DNA of 64,000 bases from Gammaproteobacteria bacterium (lineage in GTDB: Bacteria; Pseudomonadota; Gammaproteobacteria; Berkiellales; Berkiellaceae), in assembly GCA_016191245.1 (NCBI GenBank), contig JACPOY010000022.1:1-64000 (forward strand), given 5' to 3'. Below, piece after piece: positions 43,820 through 52,625 of this stretch. Every line of letters starts with the position of its first letter. Position 1 is the first letter of the stretch. The notes under the pieces were generated by a model, which was given only the letters and a program-made list of their open reading frames with translations, was not told the origin of the DNA and made no database searches. The translations under genes were made by a program, and so were the position numbers.

Positions 43820-45286
43820 ATGCATATGATTGGTAGAAATGAGGAACTTAATACACTTAAGCAGATGCTTCAATCAAAATCTTCTGAATTTCTTGCTATC
43901 TATGGTAGGCGAAGGGTTGGGAAGACATTTTTAATTATAAGCTTTTTTGAAAAAGAAGATGTAATTTTCTTTAATGTGACAGGGGTAAAAGACGGACCTA
44001 TATCGGAACAAATTGGCCATTTTACGAAGCAAATAGGAAGTATCTTTTATAAAGGAGCTAGGCTCAAGCCAGGTAAAAATTGGGATGAAACATTTGAAAT
44101 ATTAACGGAAGCGTTAGAAGCTTCTGATAAAAATAAAAAAATAGTATTATTTTTTGATGAGTTTCCATGGATGGCAACTCCAAATTCACGCTTACTTCAA
44201 AATCTAGCTTATTACTGGAACCAACATTGGTCTCGAGATAAAAGAATAAAATTAATCATTTGTGGTTCATCTGCCTCATGGATAATCAATAAAATTGTTA
44301 ACAACAAGGGAGGATTGCACAACAGATTAACAAGAAATATACATCTTGCTCCTTTTAAGCTAATAGACTCTAAAGAATATTTGCATAGTTTGGGGATTAA
44401 ATTAAATAATGAACAAATTCTTCAAATTTACATGGTTGCAGGAGGTATTCCCTATTATTTATCAAAAATGGAGAGGGGATTGTCTGCTGCGCAGAATATT
44501 GACAAAATAGCGTTTAGAAGAAAAAGCTTTTTTCTTCAAGAATTTCATAATTTATTTGCATCTCTATTCAATGATTATGAAATTTATATAGATATCGTAC
44601 GTACGATTGCAAAGTACCGCTATGGGATAGGACAAGACGCTTTGCTAAAGAAAATGGGTAAAGCTCTGCATGGGAAAGGTGGATTAGAGAAATTAAAGGC
44701 TCTACAAGAAACAAATTTTATTATAAGTTTCAAGCCTTTTGGACATAGTAAAAAGGGTATTTATTATAAAGTAATTGATCAATATTGTTTGTTCTATTTT
44801 GATTGGATTGAGCCCATTAAAGATACCTTGTTAGAAAAAGGATTTTCTGGAAAATATTGGGAAAAAATTCAAGAATCAGCTGCATGGCATAGTTGGTCTG
44901 GGTATGCATTTGAAGCGATATGCTATGAGCATATCGCGCCAATAAGTAAAGCTTTAAATTTAACTTCAACAGCAGTTCCTTATGCTTGGCGAAAAACAAC
45001 TAAAAAAGGATCTAAGGAGCAAGGTGCGCAGATTGATTTATTATTTGATCGGGAGGATGATTCAATTAGTATTTGTGAAATTAAATATACAGATCAGCCC
45101 TTTTCAATAGATAAGCAATATGCTGCGAATTTAAACAGAAAAATTGCAGTTTTCAAAGAAACAACAAGAACATCAAAGCAAATATTTTTAAGCATTATAT
45201 CTGCCAGTGGAATTAATAAATCAATTTATTCAGAAGATATGGTGGATGGTGTTGTTACTTTAGATGATTTGTTTAAAAACACCTGA
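43820..45286 (+). CDS. AAA ATPase with C-terminal PD-(D/E)XK-like domain (paralogue C)
   Basis: 488 residues, third paralogue, on the opposite strand to A and B. Walker A GRRRVGKT at 29-36, then FFDEFPWMATPNSRL, CGSSASWI, NNKGGLHNRLTR, AGGIPYYLSKM. The C-terminal domain keeps D406, E420 and K422. The ATG at 43820 has only a weak ribosome site, as in A and B, which fits tightly limited expression. The following small gene begins 25 bp after the stop and may be cotranscribed. Activity unknown. Confidence 0.8.
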   Translation: MHMIGRNEELNTLKQMLQSKSSEFLAIYGRRRVGKTFLIISFFEKEDVIFFNVTGVKDGPISEQIGHFTKQIGSIFYKGARLKPGKNWDETFEILTEALEASDKNKKIVLFFDEFPWMATPNSRLLQNLAYYWNQHWSRDKRIKLIICGSSASWIINKIVNNKGGLHNRLTRNIHLAPFKLIDSKEYLHSLGIKLNNEQILQIYMVAGGIPYYLSKMERGLSAAQNIDKIAFRRKSFFLQEFHNLFASLFNDYEIYIDIVRTIAKYRYGIGQDALLKKMGKALHGKGGLEKLKALQETNFIISFKPFGHSKKGIYYKVIDQYCLFYFDWIEPIKDTLLEKGFSGKYWEKIQESAAWHSWSGYAFEAICYEHIAPISKALNLTSTAVPYAWRKTTKKGSKEQGAQIDLLFDREDDSISICEIKYTDQPFSIDKQYAANLNRKIAVFKETTRTSKQIFLSIISASGINKSIYSEDMVDGVVTLDDLFKNT

Positions 45287-45311
45287 GAAGATCTTCAGCA
45301 TTGAGGGAATT

Positions 45312-45626
45312 ATGGGAACAAATTACTTTGCAGTTGATAAAGAAAGGGTGAAAAGACATATCGGCAAAATGAGCTTTGGTTGGGAATTTGTATTTCATGG
45401 TTATGAAGAAGAAGATTTTAAAATAAAAGCCTTTGATGAATGGGAAGTCTATTTGAAAAGAATAGACGTTGAAATATATGATGGTTGTGATGAGAGTATA
45501 GCTACAGATACCTTTTTGAAGCTTGTAAAAGATTCAATTGGTAAAAGAAGACACTCTATTGGATCAGATCGAGCGGGATGGTATGACACGATTGGATTTG
45601 CTTTTTTGAATCATTATTTTTCATAA
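45312..45626 (+). CDS. Hypothetical protein with MGTNYF start (HIGK...GW motif)
   Basis: 104 residues after ATG 45312, chosen for its GAGGG ribosome site; the frame reaches back to 45264 into the ATPase gene. The start MGTNYFAVDKERVKRHIGKMSFGWEFVFHGYE and the later KRRHSIGSDRAGWYDTIGFAF follow the pattern of small phage/plasmid proteins of unknown function that begin MGTNYY and have an HIGKxSxGW stretch. Encoded just after ATPase C, so possibly its partner. No cysteines for a zinc finger, unlike many relatives. Confidence 0.5.
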   Translation: MGTNYFAVDKERVKRHIGKMSFGWEFVFHGYEEEDFKIKAFDEWEVYLKRIDVEIYDGCDESIATDTFLKLVKDSIGKRRHSIGSDRAGWYDTIGFAFLNHYFS

Positions 45627-45694
45627 AAACCCTTGGGCAGCAGCCATTATTAGGGCCGTGCACAAAGTGATTGATGAGATAGAGGAAAAGTTTA

Positions 45695-46240
45695 TTGAAT
45701 AATACCAAAGTAAACAAGCAGGATTATAGCATTAGGAGATTAATGGTAAGTGACTTAGATGCCTACTTTGCTATTCGCCTTGAATCCTTGAAAAATGCGC
45801 CTACAAATTTTATGAGTTCATACGAAGAAGAAGAGAGAACAGGGAACTCTTTTTTTGAAGGCATACTTAGGCATGAAGGAATAGATAATATCATTTTTGG
45901 TGCATTCATCAAGGATAAGCTAGTTGGTGTGATTGGTATCTATCAAGAAAATCAATTCAAAGCAAAACATAAGTGTAATATTTGGGGGATGTATGTTCAG
46001 CCACATTGCAGACAAATAGGAGTAGGCAGAGCGCTTTTGCGAGAAGTGATTGATCATGCAAAAGATCGATTGAAATGTTTAATTGCAAATATTACCGTTG
46101 AATCAAACAATATTTCAGCAATAAGATTATATGAAAGCATGGGATTTAAACTGTGGGGAAATGAGCCCAAAGCAATGTACTGGAATGGACAGTATTTTGA
46201 TGAATATCATCTTTCTTTGCTACTTCAAGATGTTGGTTAA
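45695..46240 (+). CDS. GNAT family N-acetyltransferase
   Basis: 181 residues. YSIRRLMVSDLDAYFAIRLESLKN begins the fold, GVIGIYQENQFKAKHKCNIWGMYVQPHCRQIGVGRALLREVIDHA is beta4 and the acetyl-CoA loop, and IANITVESNNISAIRLYESMGFKLWG the C-terminal block. It starts with TTG behind GAGGAAAA; an ATG further in would cut the first strand. Probably N-terminal or small-molecule acetylation; a role in resistance is suggested by neighbours only. First of three acetyltransferases in a rightward run. Confidence 0.75.
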   Translation: MNNTKVNKQDYSIRRLMVSDLDAYFAIRLESLKNAPTNFMSSYEEEERTGNSFFEGILRHEGIDNIIFGAFIKDKLVGVIGIYQENQFKAKHKCNIWGMYVQPHCRQIGVGRALLREVIDHAKDRLKCLIANITVESNNISAIRLYESMGFKLWGNEPKAMYWNGQYFDEYHLSLLLQDVG

Positions 46241-46254
46241 ATTAAAGGTTTTTT

Positions 46255-47226
46255 ATGACAGCCATTCCTTACATCCGTTTTGCTGCACTTGAAGAGGAAA
46301 ATTTTACAGTTTTACACAAATGGCTTCAGAATAAGCATGTGCGAGAGTTTTGGGATGACGGCGATCGCACATTAGAACAAGTAAAAAATCATTACAAACC
46401 AGAAGAGGGGATTAAGAGGTATATCTTTTTTATCGAAGATCAACCGGCGGGATATTTTCAATCTTACATGGTAGACAAAGAGAACGAGTATCATTCCTAC
46501 TCATTGAAAGATACATTGGGCATTGATTTTTTTATTGGCAACGAAAACTTCTTGAATAAGGGACATGCAATTCATGTTTTGTCATGCTTTATCAAGGAAT
46601 GCTGTGTAGAAGCTGATCGAGTCTTGGTAGATCCACAACCATCTAATGCAAAAGCCATCCATCTATATAAAAAATATGGTTTTTCTCAAATGGCAGAACA
46701 AATCATCAATGGTAGAGTGCATTTAATAATGGGGATCAACTTACGTCGAACAGTACGGGCTATAGTGTTTAATCCTGATAATAATATCTTATTGATGCAT
46801 GTTTCCACTTTGCCAATTTTAGAAAATAAAACGCAAAGTAATCATTCATTTTGGTGCACATTAGGCGGAAGAATTGAGAGAAATGAGTCATTTGAGACCG
46901 CTTTGACAAGAGAATTATATGAAGAGGCAGGGCTGAGTGATTTTCAAAAGTCACTCTTTATATATGGAGAGCAAGTTTTGAACTTAAGCGGCTTCCCAAC
47001 AAGGCTTATTGAGATCTTTTATGCAGTTCATATTAGTACCAACGAGATAATAACCACTAATTTAACTAAAGAAGAAAGAGAAGTTGTTAAAGAGCTTCGA
47101 TGGTGGTCTCTGGAGGATCTGCGCCGCACAAAGGAAACAATTTTTCCAGGATGCTTAGCGGATATTGCAGCAAGCTATCTTGAAAATCGTGCAGGGTGGC
47201 AATTAAAAGAAATTGTCCTTGACTAG
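46255..47226 (+). CDS. GNAT acetyltransferase fused to Nudix hydrolase
   Basis: 323 residues with two domains. Residues 1-160 resemble AAC(6')-type acetyltransferases: YIRFAALEEENFTVLHKWLQ, VREFWDDGDRTLEQV, GIDFFIGNENFLNKGHAIHVLSCFI, VDPQPSNAKAIHLYKKYGFSQM. Residues 165-310 are a Nudix hydrolase with a perfect Nudix box at about 205-227 (G-x5-E-x7-RE-L-x-EE-x-G-L). Each half is intact and functional-looking, so one protein may both acetylate and hydrolyse. AAC(6') enzymes inactivate aminoglycosides, but substrate cannot be deduced. Confidence 0.85.
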   Translation: MTAIPYIRFAALEEENFTVLHKWLQNKHVREFWDDGDRTLEQVKNHYKPEEGIKRYIFFIEDQPAGYFQSYMVDKENEYHSYSLKDTLGIDFFIGNENFLNKGHAIHVLSCFIKECCVEADRVLVDPQPSNAKAIHLYKKYGFSQMAEQIINGRVHLIMGINLRRTVRAIVFNPDNNILLMHVSTLPILENKTQSNHSFWCTLGGRIERNESFETALTRELYEEAGLSDFQKSLFIYGEQVLNLSGFPTRLIEIFYAVHISTNEIITTNLTKEEREVVKELRWWSLEDLRRTKETIFPGCLADIAASYLENRAGWQLKEIVLD

Positions 47227-47249
47227 GGGTAGGGGATAATGAGCATAAA

Positions 47250-47792
47250 ATGAAATATGAAGCGCATACCATATTTGTATCACAGCATGGACAGGAACTT
47301 CACCCTGAATCAGGTTGTGGCGTGGCATCTCTTTTAATGTTACTTAAGTATATTAACTATAAACCGCTTCCAAGTTGGAAATTGCTTTGTAATGAGTTAA
47401 GACTTGACGTGTCACCCTTAGACAAGGGCTATAGTAAACACGATCCAGAAGTTGGATTGTATCCAGAAGATATATTTAGATATGTGGTTAAGGAAAATCT
47501 TTTATTTCGAATGCACTTTTTTGATAACGAGTGGCAAGAAAGTTTAATGAAAGCACCAATAATGGTTCTATTACATGGCGTGCTAAATGAATTTCCAGAT
47601 GAATCCCATTGGGTGGTTTTAACATCCTATGATGGAAAAATATTTTCCTATCTTGATCCCTGGTCAAAAGTAGGTGAAGAAATTATTAAAAATATTTCGT
47701 TTGCTGAATTTAAAAAATATTACACTGGGGTGGCTTGTCAGCTTCTAATGAAACAAGAAATTGATTTCCAACTGGTTGATGAAAAAGAGTAG
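47250..47792 (+). CDS. Papain-fold C39-like protein (peptidase C39-like)
   Basis: 180 residues. PESGCGVASLLMLLKYIN places Cys23; SHWVVLTSYDGKIFSYLDP places His120 and Asp136. The Cys-His-Asp order and the GCGxAS-type loop are those of C39-like peptidases. There is no membrane domain or ABC motor, unlike exporter-linked C39 proteins. Stand-alone members can be acyltransferases or peptidases of small peptides. It sits in the acetyltransferase cluster between the Nudix fusion and another GNAT, with small gaps, implying one transcript. Substrate unknown. Confidence 0.7.
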   Translation: MKYEAHTIFVSQHGQELHPESGCGVASLLMLLKYINYKPLPSWKLLCNELRLDVSPLDKGYSKHDPEVGLYPEDIFRYVVKENLLFRMHFFDNEWQESLMKAPIMVLLHGVLNEFPDESHWVVLTSYDGKIFSYLDPWSKVGEEIIKNISFAEFKKYYTGVACQLLMKQEIDFQLVDEKE

Positions 47793-47797
47793 GTAAT

Positions 47798-48262
47798 ATG
47801 CCTATAGCAATTGATACTATAAAAAAGCACCCTGAATCCATCCCCGCATTAGCACAACAATGGCTACTGTCTATCCGCAGATGGGAACCAAATGCTTCCC
47901 ATGAAGATATAAAAAAATGGCTATACGAATGGATGAATGACTCAATCCCTATGGCATTTGTGGCTTTTGACGGTGCTCATCCGGTTGGTATGTGTTCGCT
48001 ACAATTTAACGATGGCTTACTCTCCGATTTGAAGCCTTGGCTTGGCGATTTGTTTGTTATTCCTGACTACCAACATAAAAAAATATCAGTTCAATTAATT
48101 GAAGCTGCAAAACATCAAGCAAAATTACAAGGCTATCATTCATTATATTTATTCGCTCCTGATGAAAATATTCCAAACTATTACATGCGCTTGGGTTGGA
48201 AAAAAATCGGCGATGATAGTTACAATGGCCATATGGTGACAGTCATGTCGTGTGTGCTTTGA
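47798..48262 (+). CDS. GNAT family N-acetyltransferase
   Basis: 154 residues, starting MPIAIDTIKKHPESIPALAQQW, with MAFVAFDGAHPVGMCSLQFND, LKPWLGDLFVIPDYQHKKISVQLIEAAKHQ as beta4 and cofactor loop, and YLFAPDENIPNYYMRLGWKKIG at the end. This is a compact, complete member. It follows the C39-like gene by 5 bp, so it belongs to the same operon. No clue to its substrate beyond the cluster. Confidence 0.75.
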   Translation: MPIAIDTIKKHPESIPALAQQWLLSIRRWEPNASHEDIKKWLYEWMNDSIPMAFVAFDGAHPVGMCSLQFNDGLLSDLKPWLGDLFVIPDYQHKKISVQLIEAAKHQAKLQGYHSLYLFAPDENIPNYYMRLGWKKIGDDSYNGHMVTVMSCVL

Positions 48263-48348
48263 TTTTCCATGTAAAAAGGTGGGATTACCCGGTAATATAA
48301 AATTTCAGGACGCTGACTTGACAATTTCAGATTCAAGAAGGAATGACG

Positions 48349-48798
48349 ATGAAAGCAAAGTATAAGCACACCAACATAATTGCAAAAGACTGGAAGAAAC
48401 TGAGCCAATTCTACCAAGGGGTCTTTGGCTGTCGTCCTGTTCCACCGGAGCGATCATTTTCAGGTAAATGGCTTGAAGAGGGAACTGGTGTTACTAATGC
48501 TGCTCTTTGGGGAGAACATTTGAGATTGCCTGGATGTGGTGAATATGGTCCAACGCTTGAGATTTTTCAGTATTCAGAGAATTTAGAAAGGCCTAAGTCT
48601 GCAGCCAATCGATTGGGTTATGGGCATCTGGCTTTTGAAGTTCAGAATGTCTTAGAAGCAATAGAAGAAGTTCAGAAGGCAGGTGGAAGTTTGCATGGTA
48701 AGTGTGTTTGCACAGAAGTTCAAGGGGTTGGAACTTTGACTTTTGCTTATGTACGGGACCCTGAAGACAATTTGATCGAGCTACAGAGCTGGTCATAA
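48349..48798 (+). CDS. VOC superfamily protein (glyoxalase/bleomycin resistance-like)
   Basis: About 149 residues made of two paired beta-alpha-beta3 modules: KYKHTNIIAKDWKKLSQFYQGVFG, then YGHLAFEVQNVLEAIEEVQKAGG and FAYVRDPEDNLIELQSW. The end DPEDNLIEL is typical of VOC proteins such as glyoxalase I and antibiotic-binding proteins. ATG 48349 has AAGGA six bases upstream. About 87 bp separate it from the preceding GNAT. It might bind or degrade a toxic metabolite or drug. Confidence 0.75.
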   Translation: MKAKYKHTNIIAKDWKKLSQFYQGVFGCRPVPPERSFSGKWLEEGTGVTNAALWGEHLRLPGCGEYGPTLEIFQYSENLERPKSAANRLGYGHLAFEVQNVLEAIEEVQKAGGSLHGKCVCTEVQGVGTLTFAYVRDPEDNLIELQSWS

Positions 48799-48993
48799 AT
48801 GGGCTGTTTCCGAAATGATTTAATTCGATTTGAATATTAAAAAGATCTAATTATTCTTCAGTTTGAGCAATGTAAGTTTTAGGGTCGAGCAGAAACATTA
48901 AATTAGGCACACATTTAGCAAAAATGGTCAAATGATCTTAAGCTTAGATTGATATCTTGGTTGGGGTGAGTAAGCGATAGTGGATAGAAGAGC

Positions 48994-49842
48994 ATGAACT
49001 ATGAGCAGCAAATCAATAATGTAATTGATCATATCGGGAAACACCTGGATGAGAAATTAACATTAGCAGATTTGAGCAAAATTGCGTGTTTCTCTAAATA
49101 CCATTTCCATCGTTTATTTACGGCTTATACAGGGTTATCTTTACATCAATATGTCAGATGGCTTCGTCTAAAGCGAGCAGCACATCAATTGATTGTAGAT
49201 AAACGTAAATCTATTATCGACATTGCAGTGGGCGCAGGATTTGAATCGCATGAATCATTTTCTCGGGCATTTAAGCAAGCATGTGGCGTCAATCCTAGTG
49301 AGTTTAGAGAATTGATGAGCTGGCATGCATGGGAAAAGCCTCCCTACAATGTTCTCAAACAAGGTGAAATGAGTATGAAAGTTGAAATTAGACAAATGAA
49401 TGGGAGACGCTTAGCCGTTTTGGAACACAGAGGGGATCCTCGAAAGGTAGGTGATAGTGTTCATAAATTGATTAATTGGGCAAAAGCACAAACGATTAAT
49501 GTTAAACCTAAAGCTGGAGATGCATTTGGTTTCGCTTATGATGATCCTAAAACGACGCCAACCAATGAATTTAGATTTGATTTAGGCATTACTGTGCCAA
49601 ATCAATTAAAAATTCAAGGCGAGGTGGTTGAAAAGTTTTTGCCAGAGGGTCGATATGCTGTAGCAATGCATAAAGGGTCGAGGGATAATATTAGCGATAC
49701 AATTTATCATCTTTATCGTAACTGGTTACCTAATTCTGGTGAAGAACTGGGAGACCTACCTTGCCTGTTTTGTTACTACAACTTTGATCATGAAGTAGCG
49801 GAAACTGAGCTGCTCACAGAATGTTGGTTACTATTGAAATAA
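48994..49842 (+). CDS. AraC-type regulator with GyrI-like effector domain
   Basis: 282 residues. N-terminal 105 residues form the AraC/XylS twin helix-turn-helix (LADLSKIACFSKYHFHRLF, IIDIAVGAGFESHESFSRAFK). The rest is a GyrI/SbmC-like ligand-binding domain (VEIRQMNGRRLAVLEHRGDPRKVG, FGFAYDDPKTTPTNEFRFDLGI, PEGRYAVAMHKGSRDNISDTIYHLYRNWL). Proteins of this build (Rob, SoxS-like plus GyrI) sense drugs and switch resistance genes. It reads rightwards after the VOC gene, 195 bp apart, and may control the detoxification cluster. Confidence 0.85.
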   Translation: MNYEQQINNVIDHIGKHLDEKLTLADLSKIACFSKYHFHRLFTAYTGLSLHQYVRWLRLKRAAHQLIVDKRKSIIDIAVGAGFESHESFSRAFKQACGVNPSEFRELMSWHAWEKPPYNVLKQGEMSMKVEIRQMNGRRLAVLEHRGDPRKVGDSVHKLINWAKAQTINVKPKAGDAFGFAYDDPKTTPTNEFRFDLGITVPNQLKIQGEVVEKFLPEGRYAVAMHKGSRDNISDTIYHLYRNWLPNSGEELGDLPCLFCYYNFDHEVAETELLTECWLLLK

Positions 49843-49851
49843 AACAGATTG

Positions 49852-49879
49852 TCCTGATAGCGATTGTTCACTATCAGGA
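49852..49879. terminator. Bidirectional terminator-like hairpin
   Basis: TCCTGATAG, ten bases, CTATCAGGA: a 9-bp stem between the convergent AraC and coupling-protein genes, ten bases after the AraC stop. Both strands can use it. Confidence 0.6.
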
Positions 49880-49882
49880 TGT

Positions 49883-51700
49883 TTAAAAGAGCTCAACTTT
49901 TTCTTGTTGACAAAAGTGATTATTTGAATTGGATGACACTTTAAGGTCTTGCATTTGTTTATCAAGAACAGAAATTTGATGTGATATTTCACGAAAATCT
50001 CGTTCAACTAAAGAGGGATGATTAGCCGATCGCTCTTTAAATTGAAAATTCAATTTGGTGATAGGCCACCCACCCGCAGTAACCATGAACGCCTCGCGCT
50101 TTTTCAAATGGCGAATTTCAGAATCCATTATAAGTAATTCTTGTCGACGTTGCTGATTGAGAGTAACGCCATCACGCATATGGGATCCCAATGAAAAGCC
50201 TTCCCGGGCTTCTAAAAATTCTGATCTGCCAAGTTGTTCAGCAGCCCATTTTGCCGAATGGTTATTGTTGGTTGAGAAGAAAAGGGAAGTTCCAAAGAGA
50301 GAGACTAAAACTTCCGCTGCTTTATCGCCATATAAATCTTTCAGCTGATGGATATCTTGAATGGCACCTACAAAACAAGCGCCATATCCACGACCTCGAG
50401 AAAGGATGGGCTCTAGGCTAGGCAAACGTTGTAAGCTGGCCAGCTCATCAAAGAAAAACCAAAGTCTACGATTCCGATTTTCTTCAAGGCTAAGTAAGGA
50501 GTTGACTGCCAGTTCAAGCCACAATGAAATAATCGGTTTTAAGGCGTCTGCCATGCGTTGGTTTGAGCTTATGAACAGCCAGGCATCATCTGTCTCTTTT
50601 TGAACCCAATCGCGAATACAGAAGCCTGGAGTGTTTGGCTCATCGCGTAAGTACAGAAGTGATTTACAGTAAGTTACCAAGGTTAATATAACTGAACGCG
50701 TACCTTTTTCTAAATCTTTGCCTACCATCGCATGCCCTAGAGTTCCTTCTAAAAGCGATTCTACCTCTTTGAGATCACTACAAAACAAATGATGGATTAA
50801 ATCTTTCATTCTGGGATCAGGTTTATGCTGAAATTGAGAAGCGGAAATTGACAAAAGTGTTCTTGCAGCCTTTAACCAAAAGGTATCACCAAATGAGCTA
50901 TCGGGAACGATTGCTGCGGCTATAGCGTCGAAATCTGCTAATGAAGAGCATTCTTTCCATAAATTCCATGAAGGGCTTCGCTGATCCAGTGGATTTAAAA
51001 TAATATCTTTACCAGGCCGGTAATAGTGGGGGATAAAAGCGCCTTTAATGTCATATACCAAAGCCTTTTGTCCAGCTTTTCTGACTTGTGTAAGAAGCTC
51101 ATGGGTACAAACGGATTTACCACCGCCTGGCGATCCACAAAGTAAGATGTGCTGGGTTTCAGCCTCAAGAGGTAGGGGGACATTACCTAAGGTCCATCGT
51201 GATGCCTTTTTGGTACGCTTTACAATACGTTTGAATTGATTTGGGGTGGCAAATGTTGCGCCACGAAGAGTCTGTTGCTGATTTTTTTGTTCACCGTAAC
51301 GTGAAAAGAGATAAGCTGCAACTATGCTTAAAGCAAATGAGATTGAACCCGCAAGTTTAACTGAGGAAAGAAGTCGAGCTTGAGCTATAGTTTTTTGCCC
51401 TTTGATTATCGGGAGAGATAATATTTGCTTTGGCATTAATTGATAAATGCGCCCATTGGGATAACGAAAATGAATTGCTTTTGGTGGATGGGCCCATGGG
51501 CCATTTAAGAGAGTGGCATACCCCCATTGCGCAAGCAGATACAATTCGTATGGCTTAGTCTTAGAATACCAAATGAAAGCAGTTGATAGGATAAAAATAA
51601 AGAAGCCTATTTTAAAAAAACGAACAAAGACTTGCCAGAAACGATATATACCGTGGAACTGAACTTGACCGCCACGGGTAAAATTTATGAAGAATGACAT
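49883..51700 (-). CDS. traD: Type IV secretion coupling protein, TraD/TraG/VirD4 family
   Basis: 605 residues. Two N-terminal membrane helices (residues about 28-45 and 117-134), Walker A GSPGGGKS at 189-196 and a Walker B in LWFFFDELASLQRLP, with FVGAIQDIHQLKDLYG as the coupling-protein block. It carries the relaxase-DNA complex to the secretion channel. It overlaps the upstream small gene by 16 bp. Coupled with a MobA/L-helicase relaxase, this set is of the Ti/Q type rather than F TraD. Confidence 0.85.
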   Translation of the reverse strand: MSFFINFTRGGQVQFHGIYRFWQVFVRFFKIGFFIFILSTAFIWYSKTKPYELYLLAQWGYATLLNGPWAHPPKAIHFRYPNGRIYQLMPKQILSLPIIKGQKTIAQARLLSSVKLAGSISFALSIVAAYLFSRYGEQKNQQQTLRGATFATPNQFKRIVKRTKKASRWTLGNVPLPLEAETQHILLCGSPGGGKSVCTHELLTQVRKAGQKALVYDIKGAFIPHYYRPGKDIILNPLDQRSPSWNLWKECSSLADFDAIAAAIVPDSSFGDTFWLKAARTLLSISASQFQHKPDPRMKDLIHHLFCSDLKEVESLLEGTLGHAMVGKDLEKGTRSVILTLVTYCKSLLYLRDEPNTPGFCIRDWVQKETDDAWLFISSNQRMADALKPIISLWLELAVNSLLSLEENRNRRLWFFFDELASLQRLPSLEPILSRGRGYGACFVGAIQDIHQLKDLYGDKAAEVLVSLFGTSLFFSTNNNHSAKWAAEQLGRSEFLEAREGFSLGSHMRDGVTLNQQRRQELLIMDSEIRHLKKREAFMVTAGGWPITKLNFQFKERSANHPSLVERDFREISHQISVLDKQMQDLKVSSNSNNHFCQQEKVELF

Positions 51701-52008
51701 TCTGTTTCTGGATAGCCTAAGGTTTTACGAATGGCTACTTTAGCATTTTCACTAATAGCTTGCCGTTGTTGTGGTTCTGGTAAATAGGCTTCTTTTAAAA
51801 TCAATAAAGATTCCATGACACATTGAATAACTAATTTTTGGGCCTTTGGAAGTTCGAAAGGTTTTTTTTCGTTTTCGGCAACTTGACGTCCCATATCCAA
51901 TATAAGATTTAAGGCTTGTGAGAAGGGACGTTCATTCTCATGGCAAAACCACTCTAACCATTTTTTGATCTCAGGTTCAAACTCAACGGTCTCAAGAATA
52001 TATGACAT
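51685..52008 (-). CDS. Small mobilization accessory protein
   Basis: 107 residues, helical, with an acidic start and FEPEIKKWLEWFCHENERPFSQALNLILDMGRQVAENEKKP. Nothing is recognised with certainty; the place, between the MobC-like gene and the coupling protein, and its length suggest a relaxosome or coupling-protein helper. Stop overlaps the coupling gene start by 16 bp, so it is translated with it. Starts 10 bp after the MobC-like stop. Confidence 0.6.
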   Translation of the reverse strand: MSYILETVEFEPEIKKWLEWFCHENERPFSQALNLILDMGRQVAENEKKPFELPKAQKLVIQCVMESLLILKEAYLPEPQQRQAISENAKVAIRKTLGYPETECHSS

Positions 52009-52017
52009 GATTCTTCC

Positions 52018-52308
52018 TTAGACAGCTTCAGGTTGTGTTTGGGGATGAGTTTTTTCTTCGCGAGGAAGCAAGCCAAATAAAGCACGATCATTGGGTTTAG
52101 ATAAAAACTTATTCAAATCCTGAATGATCTTATCCATCGTGCCAGCCTTTTGGTTTTTATCAAGAATATAAGAGCCAACCAATATCTTACGCCTAGTATC
52201 ATCCTTTCGTTGCTGGGTAGCTTCTTTTGCTTTGAGATTCTGAATTTTCGCATCAAGCTGAGCACGTTTTTTCATTAATGCTTCTAGCTCGGGGGTTGAT
52301 TGCGACAT
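52018..52308 (-). CDS. MobC-like/TraD-type relaxosome protein
   Basis: 96 residues of Gln/Lys-rich helical coil: ELEALMKKRAQLDAKIQNLKAKEATQQRKDDTRRKILVGSYIL, followed by MDKIIQDLNKFLSKPNDRALFGL. The RRKILVGSYIL segment is the typical core of MobC/TraD proteins of Ti-like transfer systems, which help the relaxase open oriT. First gene of the leftward mobilization operon; its promoter region holds the shared operator. Confidence 0.75.
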   Translation of the reverse strand: MSQSTPELEALMKKRAQLDAKIQNLKAKEATQQRKDDTRRKILVGSYILDKNQKAGTMDKIIQDLNKFLSKPNDRALFGLLPREEKTHPQTQPEAV

Positions 52309-52368
52309 AGCGATTAAATCCTTACATGAATATTATCAATAATTTTCATGGATGAGATCTTTGAAGAC

Positions 52369-52430
52369 AAGAAAATCCTTATGCCTATAAGCATAATTTT
52401 CATTTAAATTTCTGAATAACGTACTTGGTC
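52369..52430. promoter_or_regulatory. Shared transfer operator, copy 2
   Basis: TTATGCCTATAAGCATAA (52379-52396) plus flanks equals the site at 33517-33575. It is centred 79 bp upstream of the MobC-like start, against 73 bp for the transfer operon copy. The same orientation toward the regulated gene in both places supports a common regulator. Confidence 0.65.
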
Positions 52431-52530
52431 TGATAAAAAACCGAGCACAGCGAGGGAAAAGAAGCTAGATTGAGAAGTGAGGAAAAGGAAGATTAGTAAC
52501 GTCAAGCTAAGTGGCAAAAAACACCGAAGA

Positions 52531-52575
52531 GGAGCGAAGGGCGCACACTATACGTTGCGGGCAACGTGTGCTTGC
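52531..52575. other. Origin of transfer (oriT) core, Ti/RSF1010-like
   Basis: AAGGGCGCACACTATACG (52537-52554) followed by a hairpin: CGTTGC (52553-52558) with GCAACG (52561-52566), extended by GCACA/TGTGC. The reverse complement contains GTGCGCCC, the nick core of RSF1010 as I recall it, and GGGCGCA...TATACG also recalls oriT of the Ti plasmid. It lies between the divergent mobC and relaxase genes, where oriT is expected for this relaxase class. The nick position is not proven. Confidence 0.7.
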
Positions 52576-52625
52576 CAAACACTTGATGCATGTTTTAGAG
52601 TGCTTTGACAAGTTTAAGGAATGAT

